Assembly: GCA_023664665.1 (NCBI GenBank)
Contig: JAMPEY010000020.1
Coordinates: forward strand, 1-56,233
DNA: 56,233 nt
DNA from: Lachnoclostridium sp.
GTDB lineage: Bacteria; Bacillota; Clostridia; Lachnospirales; Lachnospiraceae
Direction: 5' to 3'
In this document: piece after piece, positions 1-8,026 of the stretch
Position numbering within the stretch: position 1 is the stretch's first letter
How the letters are laid out: every line of letters begins with the position of its first letter
Translations under genes and position numbers: made by a program
The notes under the pieces: model-generated
Told to the model about the DNA's origin: nothing
Databases searched by the model: none
What the model saw: only the letters and a program-made list of their open reading frames with translations

Positions 1-62
1 TGGGTAATTCCTTACTGGCTGTAAGGGGTATTAACCATAAATATATTGTAGTAGTTAGAAAT

Positions 63-245
63 ATGATTAAATGCAATTTATGTGGTGATGTTATTGAATC
101 AATAAATAGACATGATTTTGTGAGTTGTAAATGTGGTTGCTGTTCTGTAGATGGCGGAACGGATTATTTGAGAAGAGGTTTTGTTAATTCCACAGAAGAT
201 TATACAGAATTAAGTATATTTGAAGATAGTGAAAATAGTATTTGA
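63..245 (+). CDS. Small zinc-ribbon protein (DUF7695-like)
   Basis: A 60-residue protein with two pairs of metal-ligand cysteines (CNLC near residue 4 and CKCGCC near residue 22), followed by VDGGTDYLRR and an acidic tail. The pattern of zinc knuckle, HDFVSCKCG and VDGGxDYLRR matches small uncharacterised proteins named for DUF7695; their function is unknown. No ribosome binding site precedes this ATG, and the same frame stays open leftward to the window edge (about 20 more codons), so the true start may lie outside the window. Base composition is AT-rich like its neighbour at 329 and unlike the housekeeping genes further right. Confidence 0.6.
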   Translation: MIKCNLCGDVIESINRHDFVSCKCGCCSVDGGTDYLRRGFVNSTEDYTELSIFEDSENSI

Positions 246-328
246 CTTATGAAAAGTATTATTATGCACCAAATGTAGCGAAAAATGAATTTAATAGCTT
301 TGTAGTATTGTGTAGAGGAGGATAAGTT

Positions 329-1084
329 ATGTGGGAAAATGTACAAAAGATACTAGAAAACCAAATAGTATATTATGTCATTGTACCTTTAGCAGGGATT
401 TTTCTTAATTGGATTAAAAGTAGTTACGATTTAAAAAGGGAAAATAAGCAGTTAAGGTATTGGGCAATAGAATTCAGAGAAATTCCTACATTTAAGGAAA
501 TAGCAATGAAAACCTACAAGATATTAGCGGTAATTTTATTTATTTCAATACTTATAAAACAAAGACTTATAGTATTGGGGACAAATAATTTTTTGGTTGT
601 TATAGCAAATTTGTTTTACTTCTTTATGGGTGCAATATGTATAATTTGGGTTATTGGGAATAGAAAAACTAGGGTAGAATGTTTCAAAAATGGTAAAGAG
701 AAAAAGTTCTTATTGTTTGTCTTATACTTAATTTTTGGGATGGCATTATGCCTAATTGACTATAAAGAAATTAAATATTTGTTAAGTATATTATTTAGTA
801 TATTTTTATTTACTTGGATGTATTATATGTATAAGTATAGTGATAGAGTTGTTATTTTAGATAATAGATATGCGAATATATATGTTAGAAACAGCGAAGT
901 GGCAGAATTTGTGGAAGCGGCAAGTATAAAAAAGAAAGGAGTATGGATAATTGCTAAGCGTCATGTAAATGGATATGATGAAGAAATTCGCATTAAAGAA
1001 AATGATATAATAAGAATTGATTATTATGGAGAACCATTGATTGTAGTTACCCCGGATTTCCTTTTTGGAATAAGGAATAAATAA
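329..1084 (+). CDS. Unknown integral membrane protein
   Basis: A 251-residue protein that I do not recognise. It starts at an ATG with a good ribosome binding site (GAGGAGG about 9 nt upstream). Hydrophobic segments lie near residues 12-28, 63-80, 88-110, 128-146 and 150-168, so four or five membrane spans are likely. They are followed by a soluble, basic C-terminal part of about 80 residues containing short beta-like stretches (GVWIIAKR, IIRIDYYGEPLIVV). It is AT-rich, like the small gene before it, and both may belong to an acquired segment that ends outside the window. No catalytic motif is visible. Confidence 0.6.
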   Translation: MWENVQKILENQIVYYVIVPLAGIFLNWIKSSYDLKRENKQLRYWAIEFREIPTFKEIAMKTYKILAVILFISILIKQRLIVLGTNNFLVVIANLFYFFMGAICIIWVIGNRKTRVECFKNGKEKKFLLFVLYLIFGMALCLIDYKEIKYLLSILFSIFLFTWMYYMYKYSDRVVILDNRYANIYVRNSEVAEFVEAASIKKKGVWIIAKRHVNGYDEEIRIKENDIIRIDYYGEPLIVVTPDFLFGIRNK

Positions 1085-1120
1085 AAGGGGTGAGTTTTTG
1101 CAGCGAATGATGTATACTTA

Positions 1121-1148
1121 TTGCAATAATTATTGTTACTATTATAAT
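1121..1148 (+). promoter_or_regulatory. Promoter for methyltransferase/helicase pair
   Basis: TTGCAA (1121-1126), a 16-nt spacer and a perfect TATAAT (1143-1148) lie 40 nt upstream of the methyltransferase start. This is a good sigma-A-type match. Confidence 0.55.
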
Positions 1149-1187
1149 ATAAATTGAATGGCAAAACACTCCCCACGAGGTACTCCG

Positions 1188-1787
1188 ATGACCATAAACG
1201 CAACCCCAACCCTAACCTACTACAACCAAAACGCCCCACAATTCGCCAAAACCACTACATCTGTTGACTTTGCAGCCATGCAGCAGCGGTTTACGGACAA
1301 GCTGCCTGCCGGGGGTTTGATTCTGGACTTCGGATGCGGTGCAGGACGGGACACAAAGGCGTTTCTGTCAAAGGGCTTTCAAGTGGAAGCGGTTGACGGT
1401 TCAGAAGAACTGTGCAAGATAGCCGGTGAGTACACAGGGATTCCGGTAAGGCAGATGTTTTTTCAAGAATTGAAGGAGATAGAAAAATATGATGGCATAT
1501 GGGCATGCGCCTCTATTTTACATGTGAAGAAACGGGAATTGCCGGAGGTGCTACAAAAGATGTCGAGGGCGTTAAAAGCGCAAGGCGTGATATATACATC
1601 TTTTAAGTACGGGACATTTGAAGGGGAGAGAAACGGGCGGTATTTTACGGATATGACAGAAGAGGCGTTTCGGATATTGATAGAGAATATAGATGATATA
1701 CAGATAGAAGAACAGTGGATTACAATGGATGTGAGACCGGGACGAGAGGAAGAAAAATGGCTCAATTTGATTCTGCGGAAAAAGTAA
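1188..1787 (+). CDS. Class I SAM-dependent methyltransferase
   Basis: A predicted cytosolic methyltransferase of 199 residues with a Rossmann fold. The SAM-binding glycine-rich loop LDFGCGAGRD sits near residues 46-55, an acidic ribose-binding position follows in EAVDGS, and the post-II region reads YDGIWACASILHV, as in the ubiE/Tehb-like group. The substrate is not evident. I choose the ATG at 1188 because GAGG stands 7 nt upstream, whereas the in-frame ATG at 1158 has no ribosome binding site. Its 3' end overlaps the helicase gene by 31 bp, so the two are probably translationally coupled. Small-molecule or protein methylation are both possible. Confidence 0.8.
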   Translation: MTINATPTLTYYNQNAPQFAKTTTSVDFAAMQQRFTDKLPAGGLILDFGCGAGRDTKAFLSKGFQVEAVDGSEELCKIAGEYTGIPVRQMFFQELKEIEKYDGIWACASILHVKKRELPEVLQKMSRALKAQGVIYTSFKYGTFEGERNGRYFTDMTEEAFRILIENIDDIQIEEQWITMDVRPGREEEKWLNLILRKK

Positions 1788-4291
1788 ATATTTGTGACAC
1801 ACAATATGTATCACAGGAAGAAAACGCCGGACAAAATCATCAGACAATCGAATCAACAGATGTGATGACCGGTGACAGAAACCAGAGCCGTTTTTTGTAT
1901 TATCAACTGCAAATGAGCATGATGAAGGCCAAGAAGATAGATATAATTGTGTCTTTTCTTATGGAATCCGGAGTCAGAATGATTTTGCAGGATTTAAAGG
2001 ACGCTCTGGACAGGGGGGCACAAATCAGGATTTTGACCGGAAATTATCTGGGCATCACGCAGCCTTCCGCTCTTTATTTGATAAAGAAGGAGCTGGGGAA
2101 TCGTGTGGATTTGAGATTTTACAGTGATAAAGCGCGTTCTTTTCATCCCAAGTCATATATTTTCCATTATGCGAATATGAGTGAAATTTATATTGGTTCT
2201 TCTAATATATCAAGGAGTGCATTGACCTCGGGCATTGAGTGGAATTATCGCTTTAACAGCAGGGCGGATGAGAGGAATTTTCAAATGTTTTTTGAAACTT
2301 TTGAAGATTTATTTTTTCATCACTCCATTGTGATAGATGACGAGGAACTGAAGCGATATTCAAGTAATTGGCATAAACCGGCTGTGTCCAAAGATTTGGC
2401 AAGATATGACAATCCGGAGGAAGAGGATGAGACAAAAGTGGAAAAACTCTTCCAACCCAGAGGAGCACAGTTAGAGGCGCTTTATGCGTTGGAGGACAGC
2501 CGGGCGGAAGGGGCTGTGAAGGGGCTTGTCCATGCGGCTACAGGCATAGGCAAAACCTATCTTGCTGCTTTTGATTCCGCAAAATACGAAAGAGTGCTGT
2601 TTGTTGCCCACAGGGAAGAAATTTTAAAGCAGGCAGCAGTTTCTTTTCAAAATGTGAGGCAGTCAAAAGATTATGGTTTCTTTGACAGAAAGCGTAAGGA
2701 TACGGATAAAGCCGTTATTTTTGCTTCGGTGGCGACTCTTGGCAAGAAAGAATTTTTGCAGAAGAAATATTTTGCGGAAGACTATTTTGATTATATTGTC
2801 ATTGATGAATTTCATCATGCGGTCAATGAGCAATACAGAAATATTGTACAGTATTTTAAACCTAAATTTTTGCTGGGGCTTACGGCGACGCCCGAGCGTA
2901 TGGATGGAAAAAATATCTACGAAATATGCGATTATAATGTGCCATATGAGATTTCTTTAAAACAGGCGATTAATAGGGGGCTGCTGGTGCCGTTTCATTA
3001 TTATGGCATTTATGACAACACGGATTATTCGGGATTGCGCCTTGTAAAGGGGCATTATGATACAAATGAATTGACAGATATTTATAAAAGGAATGCATCG
3101 AGAATAGAATTAATCTACAAATATTACAAGAAATATCATTCTAAAAGAGCAATGGGATTTTGCTGTTCCAGACAACATGCGGAAGAAATGGCAGAGGAGT
3201 TTTGCAAACGGGGAATTCCGGCCGCCGCCGTTTACAGCAATGCCGCTGGGAAAAAGGATTCTATGAATGTATATTCTATGAATAGGGATATAGCAATCAA
3301 CAAGTTAAAAAATCAGGAAATCAAAGTGATTTTTTCTGTGGATATGTTTAATGAAGGTTTAGATATTGCTTCGTTGGATATGGTTATGTTTCTTCGTCCC
3401 ACAGAGTCACCGACTGTATTTTTGCAGCAGTTGGGGCGTGGGCTTCGTACCTGTAAGGGGAAGGAGTATTTGACTGTTCTGGACTTTATCGGCAATTATG
3501 AAAAAGCCGGACAGGCGCCGCTTTTGCTTGGCGGCGAAAAATCCGTTACAGGCGAAAAGGGTTCCGATGCCGGGGAAACAGACTACCCGGATGACTGTAT
3601 TGTGGATTTTGATATGCAGCTTATAGATTTGTTTGAGAAGCTTCGCAAAAAGTCATTATCCATGAAAGAACAGATTCGGCAGGAATATTATCGTGTCAAA
3701 GAGCTGCTGGAAGGTAAAGTTCCCAGCAGAATGGAACTGTTTACCTATATGGAGGATGCGGTTTACCAATATTGTATGACCCATGCCAAGGAAAATCCTT
3801 TTCGCAGATACTTGGACTTTTTGAATGAACTGCATGACTTATCTCCGGACGAAGAGCGGCTGTATGCCGGCATCGGCAGGGAATTTGTTTCCGTTTTAGA
3901 AACCACGGATATGCAGAAGGTTTACAAAATGCCAATCTTATATAGTTTATATAATCATGGAGATATTAAGCTGGCGGTCACGGATGAAGAGGTGCTGAAA
4001 AGTTGGAAAGAGTTTTTTGGCACAGGAACAAATTGGAAGGATTTTTCACCGGATATTTCTTATGAAGAATATAAAAATATGACAGACAAGCAGCATCTCA
4101 ATAAAGCCAAGACCATGCCAATCAAATTTTTAAAGGCTTCGAGAAAGGACTTTTTTATGGAAAAGGAAGGGTATGCGATTGCGATTAGGGAAGATTTGAA
4201 GGATTGTCTGGATAATGAGGCGTTCAAGCAGCATATGAAGGATGTGCTGGATTATCGGACTATGGAGTATTACCGGCGGAGATATGTTTAG
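1757..4291 (+). CDS. PLD-domain/superfamily-2 DEAD-like helicase
   Basis: An 844-residue two-domain protein. The N-terminus carries a phospholipase-D-type nuclease domain with one HxK motif (HPK at 130-132) and the following GSSN (147-150). The helicase core follows: Walker A ATGIGKT at 271-277, DEFHH at 360-364, motif III TATPE near 386-390, then the second RecA-like lobe with FSVDMFNEGLDI and arginine-finger motif QQLGRGLR. Such PLD-helicase fusions are known in DNA-processing and phage-defence settings. The C-terminal 250 residues are helical and I do not recognise a DUF3427 domain there. The ATG at 1757, preceded by GAGGAAG, is preferred over 1715. It overlaps the methyltransferase gene. 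A nucleic-acid substrate is inferred, not shown. Confidence 0.85.
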   Translation: MAQFDSAEKVNICDTQYVSQEENAGQNHQTIESTDVMTGDRNQSRFLYYQLQMSMMKAKKIDIIVSFLMESGVRMILQDLKDALDRGAQIRILTGNYLGITQPSALYLIKKELGNRVDLRFYSDKARSFHPKSYIFHYANMSEIYIGSSNISRSALTSGIEWNYRFNSRADERNFQMFFETFEDLFFHHSIVIDDEELKRYSSNWHKPAVSKDLARYDNPEEEDETKVEKLFQPRGAQLEALYALEDSRAEGAVKGLVHAATGIGKTYLAAFDSAKYERVLFVAHREEILKQAAVSFQNVRQSKDYGFFDRKRKDTDKAVIFASVATLGKKEFLQKKYFAEDYFDYIVIDEFHHAVNEQYRNIVQYFKPKFLLGLTATPERMDGKNIYEICDYNVPYEISLKQAINRGLLVPFHYYGIYDNTDYSGLRLVKGHYDTNELTDIYKRNASRIELIYKYYKKYHSKRAMGFCCSRQHAEEMAEEFCKRGIPAAAVYSNAAGKKDSMNVYSMNRDIAINKLKNQEIKVIFSVDMFNEGLDIASLDMVMFLRPTESPTVFLQQLGRGLRTCKGKEYLTVLDFIGNYEKAGQAPLLLGGEKSVTGEKGSDAGETDYPDDCIVDFDMQLIDLFEKLRKKSLSMKEQIRQEYYRVKELLEGKVPSRMELFTYMEDAVYQYCMTHAKENPFRRYLDFLNELHDLSPDEERLYAGIGREFVSVLETTDMQKVYKMPILYSLYNHGDIKLAVTDEEVLKSWKEFFGTGTNWKDFSPDISYEEYKNMTDKQHLNKAKTMPIKFLKASRKDFFMEKEGYAIAIREDLKDCLDNEAFKQHMKDVLDYRTMEYYRRRYV

Positions 4292-4529
4292 GTGGGGTAC
4301 ATACGAAAACAGCAAAGTTGGTTGATGGCGGTTTCTGCAGAAGACGGGCACAAAAAGTATTAGGCATACTGAAAGATTTTCATTGCAGGAGTGTCTTTTT
4401 TGCAGGCATTAGTGGTGAGAAATGAATACTAGTAAAAAACTTTTGATAGATTTTGAAATCGGCTTATCATGCTGACTGTTTTGTGCCCTCAGATATTCTT
4501 TCAATATGGTGATTCTCCTCTTTATGGAT
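4292..4529. other. Intergenic, no gene seen
   Basis: I see no open frame with a ribosome binding site and no convincing terminator for the helicase gene in this stretch. Confidence 0.4.
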
Positions 4530-4695
4530 AAAAAGGGTATGGCGCTAACCATACCCTGCTCTGGCTGCCCAGAGAGACCTCGTCGGTCAAATTATCCTTT
4601 CATTTACAGCCTCGTCGGCTAAAAAACACTTATACAAGTGCGAAAGAACAACATTCAGAGACAACATGTGCCTCTGAATATATTACACACAATTT
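4530..4695 (-). ncRNA. Candidate minus-strand small RNA, tandem hairpins plus terminator
   Basis: Read on the minus strand, this segment folds into a series of short hairpins: TTCAGAG/CTCTGAA (4678-4654), CACTT/AAGTG (4640-4627), two near-identical stems AGCC-GACGA-GGCT (4620-4608) and GACC-GACGA-GGTC (4588-4576), CTCTGG/CCAGAG (4574-4559), and finally an 8-bp stem GGGTATGG/CCATACCC (4556-4535) followed by a run of U (4534-4530), i.e. an intrinsic terminator. The two middle hairpins keep the GACGA loop while the closing pairs change in a compensatory way. There is no coding frame. A -10-like TAATAT lies near 4685-4680 but I found no good -35. The assignment as an RNA gene is an inference from structure. 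Confidence 0.5.
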
Positions 4696-4857
4696 TTCAA
4701 AAAAATCTACTGTTTTTTCAAAAATCTTATTTATATTTTGGCGCTTGGCATGCATTGCTCATGGAAGTATATGCCTTGTTTTATTATATTTCAGGCAGAA
4801 AGAGAATATGAATGGGAAATTTTTCAAATAAAAAAGAAATCATCCTTTTAGTTAACT

Positions 4858-4889
4858 TTGACAAAATAATTTATTTATGGCACTATGAT
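4858..4889 (+). promoter_or_regulatory. Possible promoter of ATP-grasp gene
   Basis: A perfect TTGACA (4858-4863) and TATGAT (4884-4889) are separated by 20 nt, longer than the ideal 17, about 60 nt before the ATP-grasp start codon. A suboptimal or regulated promoter is possible. Confidence 0.35.
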
Positions 4890-4947
4890 AATGTAATAAG
4901 CTGATAATAGGTCTTGGTTGGAGCCCCAATTTCTTAAGGGCGTATGC

Positions 4948-6093
4948 ATGCGCCTCTCAAAGGATAAAGTGATGAATGAGGTATTTAAAGTAAAAGACAA
5001 ATTTAATATAACAGGCAAAGGAATGATTTATCTAATAGATATTAGCCGAGGCGCAACGGTCTGTATTGGGGATATTCTTCTTGATCTTTGGGGAAATCAT
5101 TTTAAGGTTAAAGAGATTGAAATGTTTGAGAGAATATCGGGTGCTCAATGTCTTGAAGATATGCCGGTAGGTTTGTTGCTTGAATTTGTGGATGGGGTTT
5201 CGGTATCCGGAAACATATTGCTCAAGAATCTAAAACCGCTCAATTTCCTGTTCTGCAATCACCCCTTACACCGGCAGAGAGCCGATATGGACTATGAGGA
5301 AGAATATCAGGCAGCCGCAGTTGCCCATGCATGTGCGTTATTCAGTTATGAGGACATGCAGATGGGTAAATTGTCATTATATGGGGAAAATATTTCCGGG
5401 CTGACTATTTACCGCGGCTGGATGATGCCCCCCAAAATGTATCGGAATTTTTATGATGTGCTGAAAGAGCGGGGAATCCTTCTTATCAACACGCCCGAAG
5501 AGTATGAGAAGTATCATTTGCTGCCTGGGTGGTATAAGGATTTTGAAACAGAAACGCCCAAGAGCATCTGGAGCGATACCCATGAAACAGAAAATATTTT
5601 GGCATTGGCACAAGGACTTCGGGGCTCGTTTATCGTAAAGGATTTTGTGAAAAGCAGGAAGCATGAATGGTATGATGCCTGTTTTATAGAGGACATCCAA
5701 GACAAGGAAAATGTTGCCAAAGTAATCGGAAATTTTGTGGAACGCCAGGCAGACAGCCTTGTGGGTGGCATTGTATTAAGAAAATATGAAACGCTTAAGC
5801 AGATTGGTTTTCATAAAAAAAGCGGCATGCCGCTATCCGAAGAATACCGGGTATTTATATATGCCGGGCGGCTCCTTGTGATGGATGATTATTGGACGGA
5901 TAAAAAGAAAATCCATCTTACGGACAAAGAATATGCATGGGTAGAATCTATTGCCGAGAGAGTAGAAAGCAGCTTTGTCACAGTTGATATTGCGAGAAAA
6001 GAAGATGGAAGTTTGATTATCATGGAATTTGGAGACGGTCAGGTTTCCGGGCTGCAGCAGATAACGGTGGAAGAATTTTATGGGGCACTGTAA
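4948..6093 (+). CDS. R2K-clade ATP-grasp ligase with EF-Tu domain-2-like N-terminus
   Basis: A 381-residue protein. Residues 146-381 match the R2K_3 ATP-grasp family (formerly DUF4343): YRGWMMPP, LLINTPEEYE, the RAGNYA-fold lysine pair in VKDFVKSRKHEW (K231 and K235), SGMPLSEEYRVF, and late acidic metal ligands in TVDIA and IIMEFGDGQ. The R2K clade also includes eukaryotic CDC123, proposed to be an ATP-dependent protein-peptide ligase. Residues 12-95 resemble EF-Tu domain 2: FNITGKG, SRG, a central IEMFE and VGLLLEFVD align with [16 protein letters not shown] and IGALLRGVQ of the tuf product in this window. I choose the ATG at 4948 (TAAGGG 7 nt upstream) over the TTG at 4918. Substrate unknown; covalent modification of a translation factor is a guess. 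Confidence 0.8.
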   Translation: MRLSKDKVMNEVFKVKDKFNITGKGMIYLIDISRGATVCIGDILLDLWGNHFKVKEIEMFERISGAQCLEDMPVGLLLEFVDGVSVSGNILLKNLKPLNFLFCNHPLHRQRADMDYEEEYQAAAVAHACALFSYEDMQMGKLSLYGENISGLTIYRGWMMPPKMYRNFYDVLKERGILLINTPEEYEKYHLLPGWYKDFETETPKSIWSDTHETENILALAQGLRGSFIVKDFVKSRKHEWYDACFIEDIQDKENVAKVIGNFVERQADSLVGGIVLRKYETLKQIGFHKKSGMPLSEEYRVFIYAGRLLVMDDYWTDKKKIHLTDKEYAWVESIAERVESSFVTVDIARKEDGSLIIMEFGDGQVSGLQQITVEEFYGAL

Positions 6094-6171
6094 AAGCAAA
6101 TATTGGTAATAGATTAGTGCTTTATAGAATATACTATTACAGGTGGCATATTATTAAAAACTGCATATCTC

Positions 6172-6200
6172 TTGACAGATGCAAAATTTTAAGATATGAT
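6172..6200 (+). promoter_or_regulatory. Strong sigma-A promoter before the Abi leader
   Basis: TTGACA (6172-6177), exactly 17 nt, then TATGAT (6195-6200). Transcription should begin near 6207, giving a leader of about 115 nt before the Abi start codon. Confidence 0.7.
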
Positions 6201-6206
6201 GTCACT

Positions 6207-6310
6207 AGCGATTAGGTTTCAGAAACTTGCGATGACTGAGACCGGGGGAGGACCTGCGGGCCCTCCTTTCTTAACCTATAAAGGTTCAATTCTTGATGAT
6301 GCAGTATACT
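6207..6310 (+). ncRNA. Structured leader of the Abi_2 gene (abiF-RNA-like candidate)
   Basis: Three consecutive hairpins lie between the promoter and the ribosome binding site: GGTTTCAG/CTGAGACC (6215-6222 with 6236-6243, one G-U pair), a GC-rich stem GGAGGACC/GGGCCCTCC (6247-6254 with 6258-6266, one mismatch), and AACCT/AGGTT (6273-6277 with 6282-6286). Conserved non-coding RNAs are known upstream of abiF-type Abi_2 genes and have been proposed to act as RNA antitoxins for the HEPN protein. I infer that this leader is of that kind; I could not compare it with a covariance model. Confidence 0.45.
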
Positions 6311-6323
6311 TAGGAGGATATCC

Positions 6324-7208
6324 GTGTCTAAACCATTTCTTACACATCAGCAGCAACTCTGCAAGCTTATCATTGATAAGGGGTTAATTATTAAAGATAG
6401 TACGCTGGCATTGGAAAAATTAAAAAATATTGGCTATTTTACTTTAATTGGTGGCTATAAAAAACCTTTTCGTGATCCAATGACAAGAATATACATAAAT
6501 AATACAACTTTTGAAGATATATTGGCATTGTATGAATTTGATAACCAGCTTAGAGAATTAGTATTTCATTATTTGTGCCAGATAGAAAAGGAACTGCGAA
6601 GTATGATGTCATATGCATTTTGTGAGGTATATGGAGAGCAGCAGTCAGCTTATCTTGCCGCCAATAATTATAATCAAACAAAAGAAAATCAGCAGGGCAT
6701 TGCGAAACTAATTCAAATATTATCAAGGTTGGCAAATATAAATACAGATTATGATTAAAATGCAGTTACTTTTGGACAATTATCTAAGATGTATTCCTTT
6801 TTGCCACCAAAAGTACGAAAAAAGGTAAGCAAGAATTTTTACCATGTATCAGACAGAGAATTAGAACAGTATCTTAAAGTGCTGGTTCTATATAGGAATG
6901 TTTGCGCACATAGCGAACGATTATTTTCACATACAGTTTATTCAGAAATTCCAGATACAATACTGCACAGTAAATTAGGGATTGCTAAGAATGGAAATCA
7001 GTATCTATGTGGAAAAAAGGATTTGTTTAGTGTAGTAATTGCTTTTCGATATCTTTTGGGAAAGAAGGATTTTTTTAATTTTAAAGAAAAACTATCAAAG
7101 CTGATTGGAGACTATATGAAGAAAAGCAGACGATTAAGCGAACAACAGCTCCTGATGGAAATGGGTTTTCCAGAGAATTGGAAAATGATTACAAGATATC
7201 AGATTTGA
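6324..7208 (+). pseudogene. Abi_2 (AbiD/AbiF-type) HEPN protein, interrupted
   Basis: Two same-frame pieces of one abortive-infection protein. The 5' part (6324-6755, GTG start behind TAGGAGG) carries the Abi_2 N-terminal features LIIDKGLII, LKNIGYFTLIGGYKKPF and the LRELVFHYLCQIEKELRS helix. The 3' part continues in the same frame with NAVTFGQLSKMYSFL and the HEPN RNase motif RNVCAH (R-x4-H). A TAA at 6756-6758 separates them. Compared with the family, about 18-20 residues are missing exactly there (the YxxHYxxxxxxPLWVL segment), so an in-frame deletion seems to have fused its ends into a stop codon. Translation of the HEPN half from the ATG at 6789 is conceivable but has no ribosome binding site. 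Confidence 0.8.
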
Positions 7209-7226
7209 TTTCCCGCCCTTTTTGGC

Positions 7227-7255
7227 GCATAATTCCATTTATTTTCCACATACTA
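7227..7255 (+). promoter_or_regulatory. Sigma-G/sigma-F-type promoter for spoVT
   Basis: GCATA (7227-7231) and CATACTA (7249-7255) with a 17-nt spacer fit the forespore consensus GHATR-N17/18-CATWHTA. In Bacillus subtilis spoVT is transcribed by sigma-G, which agrees. Confidence 0.6.
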
Positions 7256-7323
7256 GCTCCATACCAATGATTTGGAATTCGCAGTCATTGTGATATCAGT
7301 AAATCAGTATGGAGGAACAGAAA

Positions 7324-7869
7324 ATGAAAGCAACCGGAATTGTGCGTAGAATAGATGATCTGGGCCGTATCGTAATTCCAAAGGAGATTCGCAGGACCCT
7401 TCACATCAGGGAGAGCGACCCACTTGAAATTTACACGGACAGGGAAGGACAGATTATCTTAAAAAAGTATTCTCCTCTCGGAGAGATGACCACCTTTGCC
7501 AAGCAATATGCGGAGAGTCTGGCGCAGGTGTCGGGTCATGCCGCTGTTATTGCGGACAGGGACCAGTTTGTGGCTGCCGCGGGAGGTTACAAACAATTGT
7601 TAAACAAATCCGTCAGCAAGCAGTTGGAAGATAAGGTCAATAACCGAGAGATGGTAGTAGCATCCAGAGGCGACCGGAGTTTTATCAATATTTGCGGCGA
7701 GATTGCGGATGAATACCAGCATCAGGCGATTGCCCCCATCATCTGCGAGGGGGATGTGATTGGCAGCGTGGCGCTTTTGGAAAACAGCAACCGCGGAAAA
7801 ATGGGAGAAGTAGAGCAGAAGCTTGTGCTCTCTGCGGCAGGCTTTTTGGGGCGGCAGATGGAGCAGTAA
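7324..7869 (+). CDS. spoVT: Stage V sporulation protein T
   Basis: A forespore transcriptional regulator of 181 residues. The N-terminal AbrB-type swapped-hairpin DNA-binding domain (residues 1-50) reads MKATGIVRRIDDLGRIVIPKEIRR. A GAF-like C-terminal domain follows, with NREMVVASRGDRSFINI and IAPIICEGDVIGSVALLE. The length is normal for SpoVT and the presence marks the organism as an endospore former. The ATG at 7324 is chosen because GGAGG lies 8 nt upstream; the in-frame ATG at 7309 would overlap that site. It is monocistronic, with a sigma-G-like promoter upstream and a strong terminator downstream. Confidence 0.95.
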   Translation: MKATGIVRRIDDLGRIVIPKEIRRTLHIRESDPLEIYTDREGQIILKKYSPLGEMTTFAKQYAESLAQVSGHAAVIADRDQFVAAAGGYKQLLNKSVSKQLEDKVNNREMVVASRGDRSFINICGEIADEYQHQAIAPIICEGDVIGSVALLENSNRGKMGEVEQKLVLSAAGFLGRQMEQ

Positions 7870-7878
7870 AAAGTAAAG

Positions 7879-7919
7879 AGCCGGAGAGGATGATAAGCGT
7901 ACATCCTCTCCGGCTTTCT
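7879..7919 (+). terminator. Intrinsic terminator of spoVT
   Basis: A 14-bp perfect stem (AGCCGGAGAGGATG with its complement at 7902-7915) and a 9-nt loop are followed by TTTCTATTT. Confidence 0.85.
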
Positions 7920-8026
7920 ATTTATGGAATCCTGATGCAAAAAGCCTGTGCATTGGTTCCGAATACTTCCATTATTTTGGCGGCAAGCGCTGATATTGAG
8001 GATATCATGCTCTATGATTAAATGAG

